Part shown: positions 12,522 through 12,794 of the stretch, piece after piece
How the letters are laid out: every line of letters begins with the position of its first letter
Numbering within the stretch: position 1 is the first letter of the stretch
Assembly: GCA_013154205.1 (NCBI GenBank)
Contig: JAADCY010000128.1
Span: 1-12,794 of the forward strand
DNA length: 12,794 bases
From: Thermoproteota archaeon
GTDB lineage: Archaea; Thermoproteota; Thermoprotei_A; Sulfolobales; Desulfurococcaceae
Direction: 5' to 3'
Notes under the pieces: model-generated
Database searches by the model: none
The model's input: only the letters and a program-made list of their open reading frames with translations
What the model was told of the DNA's origin: nothing
Program-made: the position numbers and the translations under genes

Positions 12522-12727
12522 GAACTACCCATCTATGGGTGGCAACGGGCTGGGCGGCAGGGTTGTAACTAAGTATATTGGCCCGCTCGAGGAGCTTGTC
12601 AGGATATACCAGATCTACAGGCTTGAGGGCCAGGCTAACTACAGGATCACTAATCGAGACATATGACGAATCACCGACGGGATCGCGGAGAGTGTAGTTA
12701 ACCTCCTCGAGAAAAGGCTTGAGACAA

Positions 12728-12781
12728 TGGTGCGGGGGGTGGGATTTGAACCCACGCAGGCCTACGCCACCGGGTCCTCAA
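12728..12781. other. inferred integration site (att) in the tRNA-Leu 3' half
   Basis: The stretch from the anticodon loop to the 3' end of the tRNA is the usual core for SSV-type integrases, and the integrase-like frame crosses it without a stop. The limits are inferred by analogy; the exact core would need the second copy at the other end of the element, which is not in this window. Confidence 0.5.
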
Positions 12782-12794
12782 CCCGGCCCCTTTG
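12728..12794 (-). tRNA. tRNA-Leu (anticodon GAG), 5' part beyond the window
   Basis: Read on the minus strand, the 3' end is complete. Encoded CCA at 12728-12730, discriminator A at 12731, acceptor 3' strand CCCCCGC (12732-12738), T-arm GTGGG-TTCAAAT-CCCAC (12739-12755), a 14-nt variable arm able to form a GGC/GCC stem (12756-12769), and the anticodon arm CCGGG-TTGAGGA-CCCGG (12770-12786) with anticodon GAG. The long variable arm and anticodon make it class II tRNA-Leu reading CUC/CUU. The anticodon loop has 7 nt and no intron. Only 8 nt of the D-arm side remain before the window ends, so the acceptor 5' strand cannot be checked. Confidence 0.93.

Larger units (their letters stand above)
12535..12794 (+). 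pseudogene. SSV-type integrase N-terminal fragment, int(N), interrupted
   Basis: Coding remnant running into the tRNA-Leu gene antisense. From ATG 12535 it reads MGGNGLGGRVVTKYIGPLEE, then LVRIYQIYRLEGQANYR and onward to a TGA at 12664-12666. The same frame then continues open from 12667 (RITDGIAESVVNLLEKRLET) through the tRNA as VRGVGFEPTQAYATGSS to the window end. KYIGPLEELVRIY resembles the N-terminal RYVGPLADVVESYL of the SSV1 integrase, which also reaches a GFEP peptide at its attP (both from memory). Such integrases are split on integration into a tRNA gene, leaving int(N) overlapping the intact tRNA. The TGA, the lack of a ribosome binding site and the short N-terminus say the fragment is decayed. 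GFEP alone would not be evidence, since any antisense T-arm can encode it. Confidence 0.75.

Noticed and set aside
9935..12534. A second copy of the tRNA-Leu 3' half marking the other end of an integrated element
   Set aside because: Reading this stretch and the rest of the window for GATTTGAACCC or its complement with flanking match revealed none outside the tRNA itself.
12664..12666. TGA read as selenocysteine in the integrase-like frame
   Set aside because: Integrase N-terminal regions have no selenocysteine site, no SECIS-like element was seen, and this archaeal group is not known to use selenocysteine. Decay is simpler.
1..12794. CRISPR arrays, insertion sequences, rRNA genes or riboswitches
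   Set aside because: No regularly spaced repeats, transposase-like frames with terminal repeats, rRNA signatures or known aptamer-like leaders were seen on either strand.

Overview
The window looks like a piece of a hyperthermophilic crenarchaeal (Thermoproteota) chromosome, most likely Desulfurococcales. The evidence is an archaeal-type valyl-tRNA synthetase, an AGOG-type 8-oxoguanine DNA glycosylase, a COG2401 acetyltransferase/ABC ATPase, GGTGA-type ribosome binding sites, very tight gene packing and heavy use of TTG start codons. The species assignment is inference.

Layout. (1) Positions 1-1188 hold the last codons of an upstream gene, a 78-aa two-zinc protein, a convergent two-[4Fe-4S] ferredoxin, and a divergent PHP-domain metallohydrolase. 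(2) Positions 1174-3624 hold valS on the minus strand, convergent with and overlapping the PHP gene. (3) Positions 3709-9561 hold a compact minus-strand run: AGOG glycosylase, creatininase-family amidohydrolase, GNAT/zinc-ribbon/ABC fusion, then Maf, a PflX-type radical SAM protein and an unrecognised 138-aa protein. Gaps are -4 to +23 bp except for 54 bp before maf. AGOG (oxidised guanine), the creatininase family (which includes a formamidopyrimidine deformylase) and Maf (non-canonical nucleotides) all suggest DNA or nucleotide-pool sanitation; linking them functionally is inference. (4) Positions 9562-12530 are a looser strip of small genes of unknown function around a 420-aa GH1 beta-glycosidase, including a DUF2283 protein. 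(5) Positions 12535-12794 hold the most notable feature: a tRNA-Leu(GAG) gene on the minus strand, cut by the window end, and on the plus strand a coding remnant that runs into the tRNA and through it antisense.

The remnant carries a KYIGPLEELVRIY module and then the GFEPT peptide encoded by the antisense T-arm. This is the architecture of the N-terminal fragment, int(N), of an SSV-type (fusellovirus/plasmid) tyrosine integrase partitioned by integration into a tRNA gene. It contains an in-frame TGA, so it looks like the decayed scar of an integrated element. By the known geometry of such elements, their DNA would lie to the left of the tRNA. I saw no int(C) fragment and no second copy of the tRNA 3' half in this window.

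No CRISPR array, rRNA or insertion sequence was seen. All three convergent gene pairs overlap at their stop codons.
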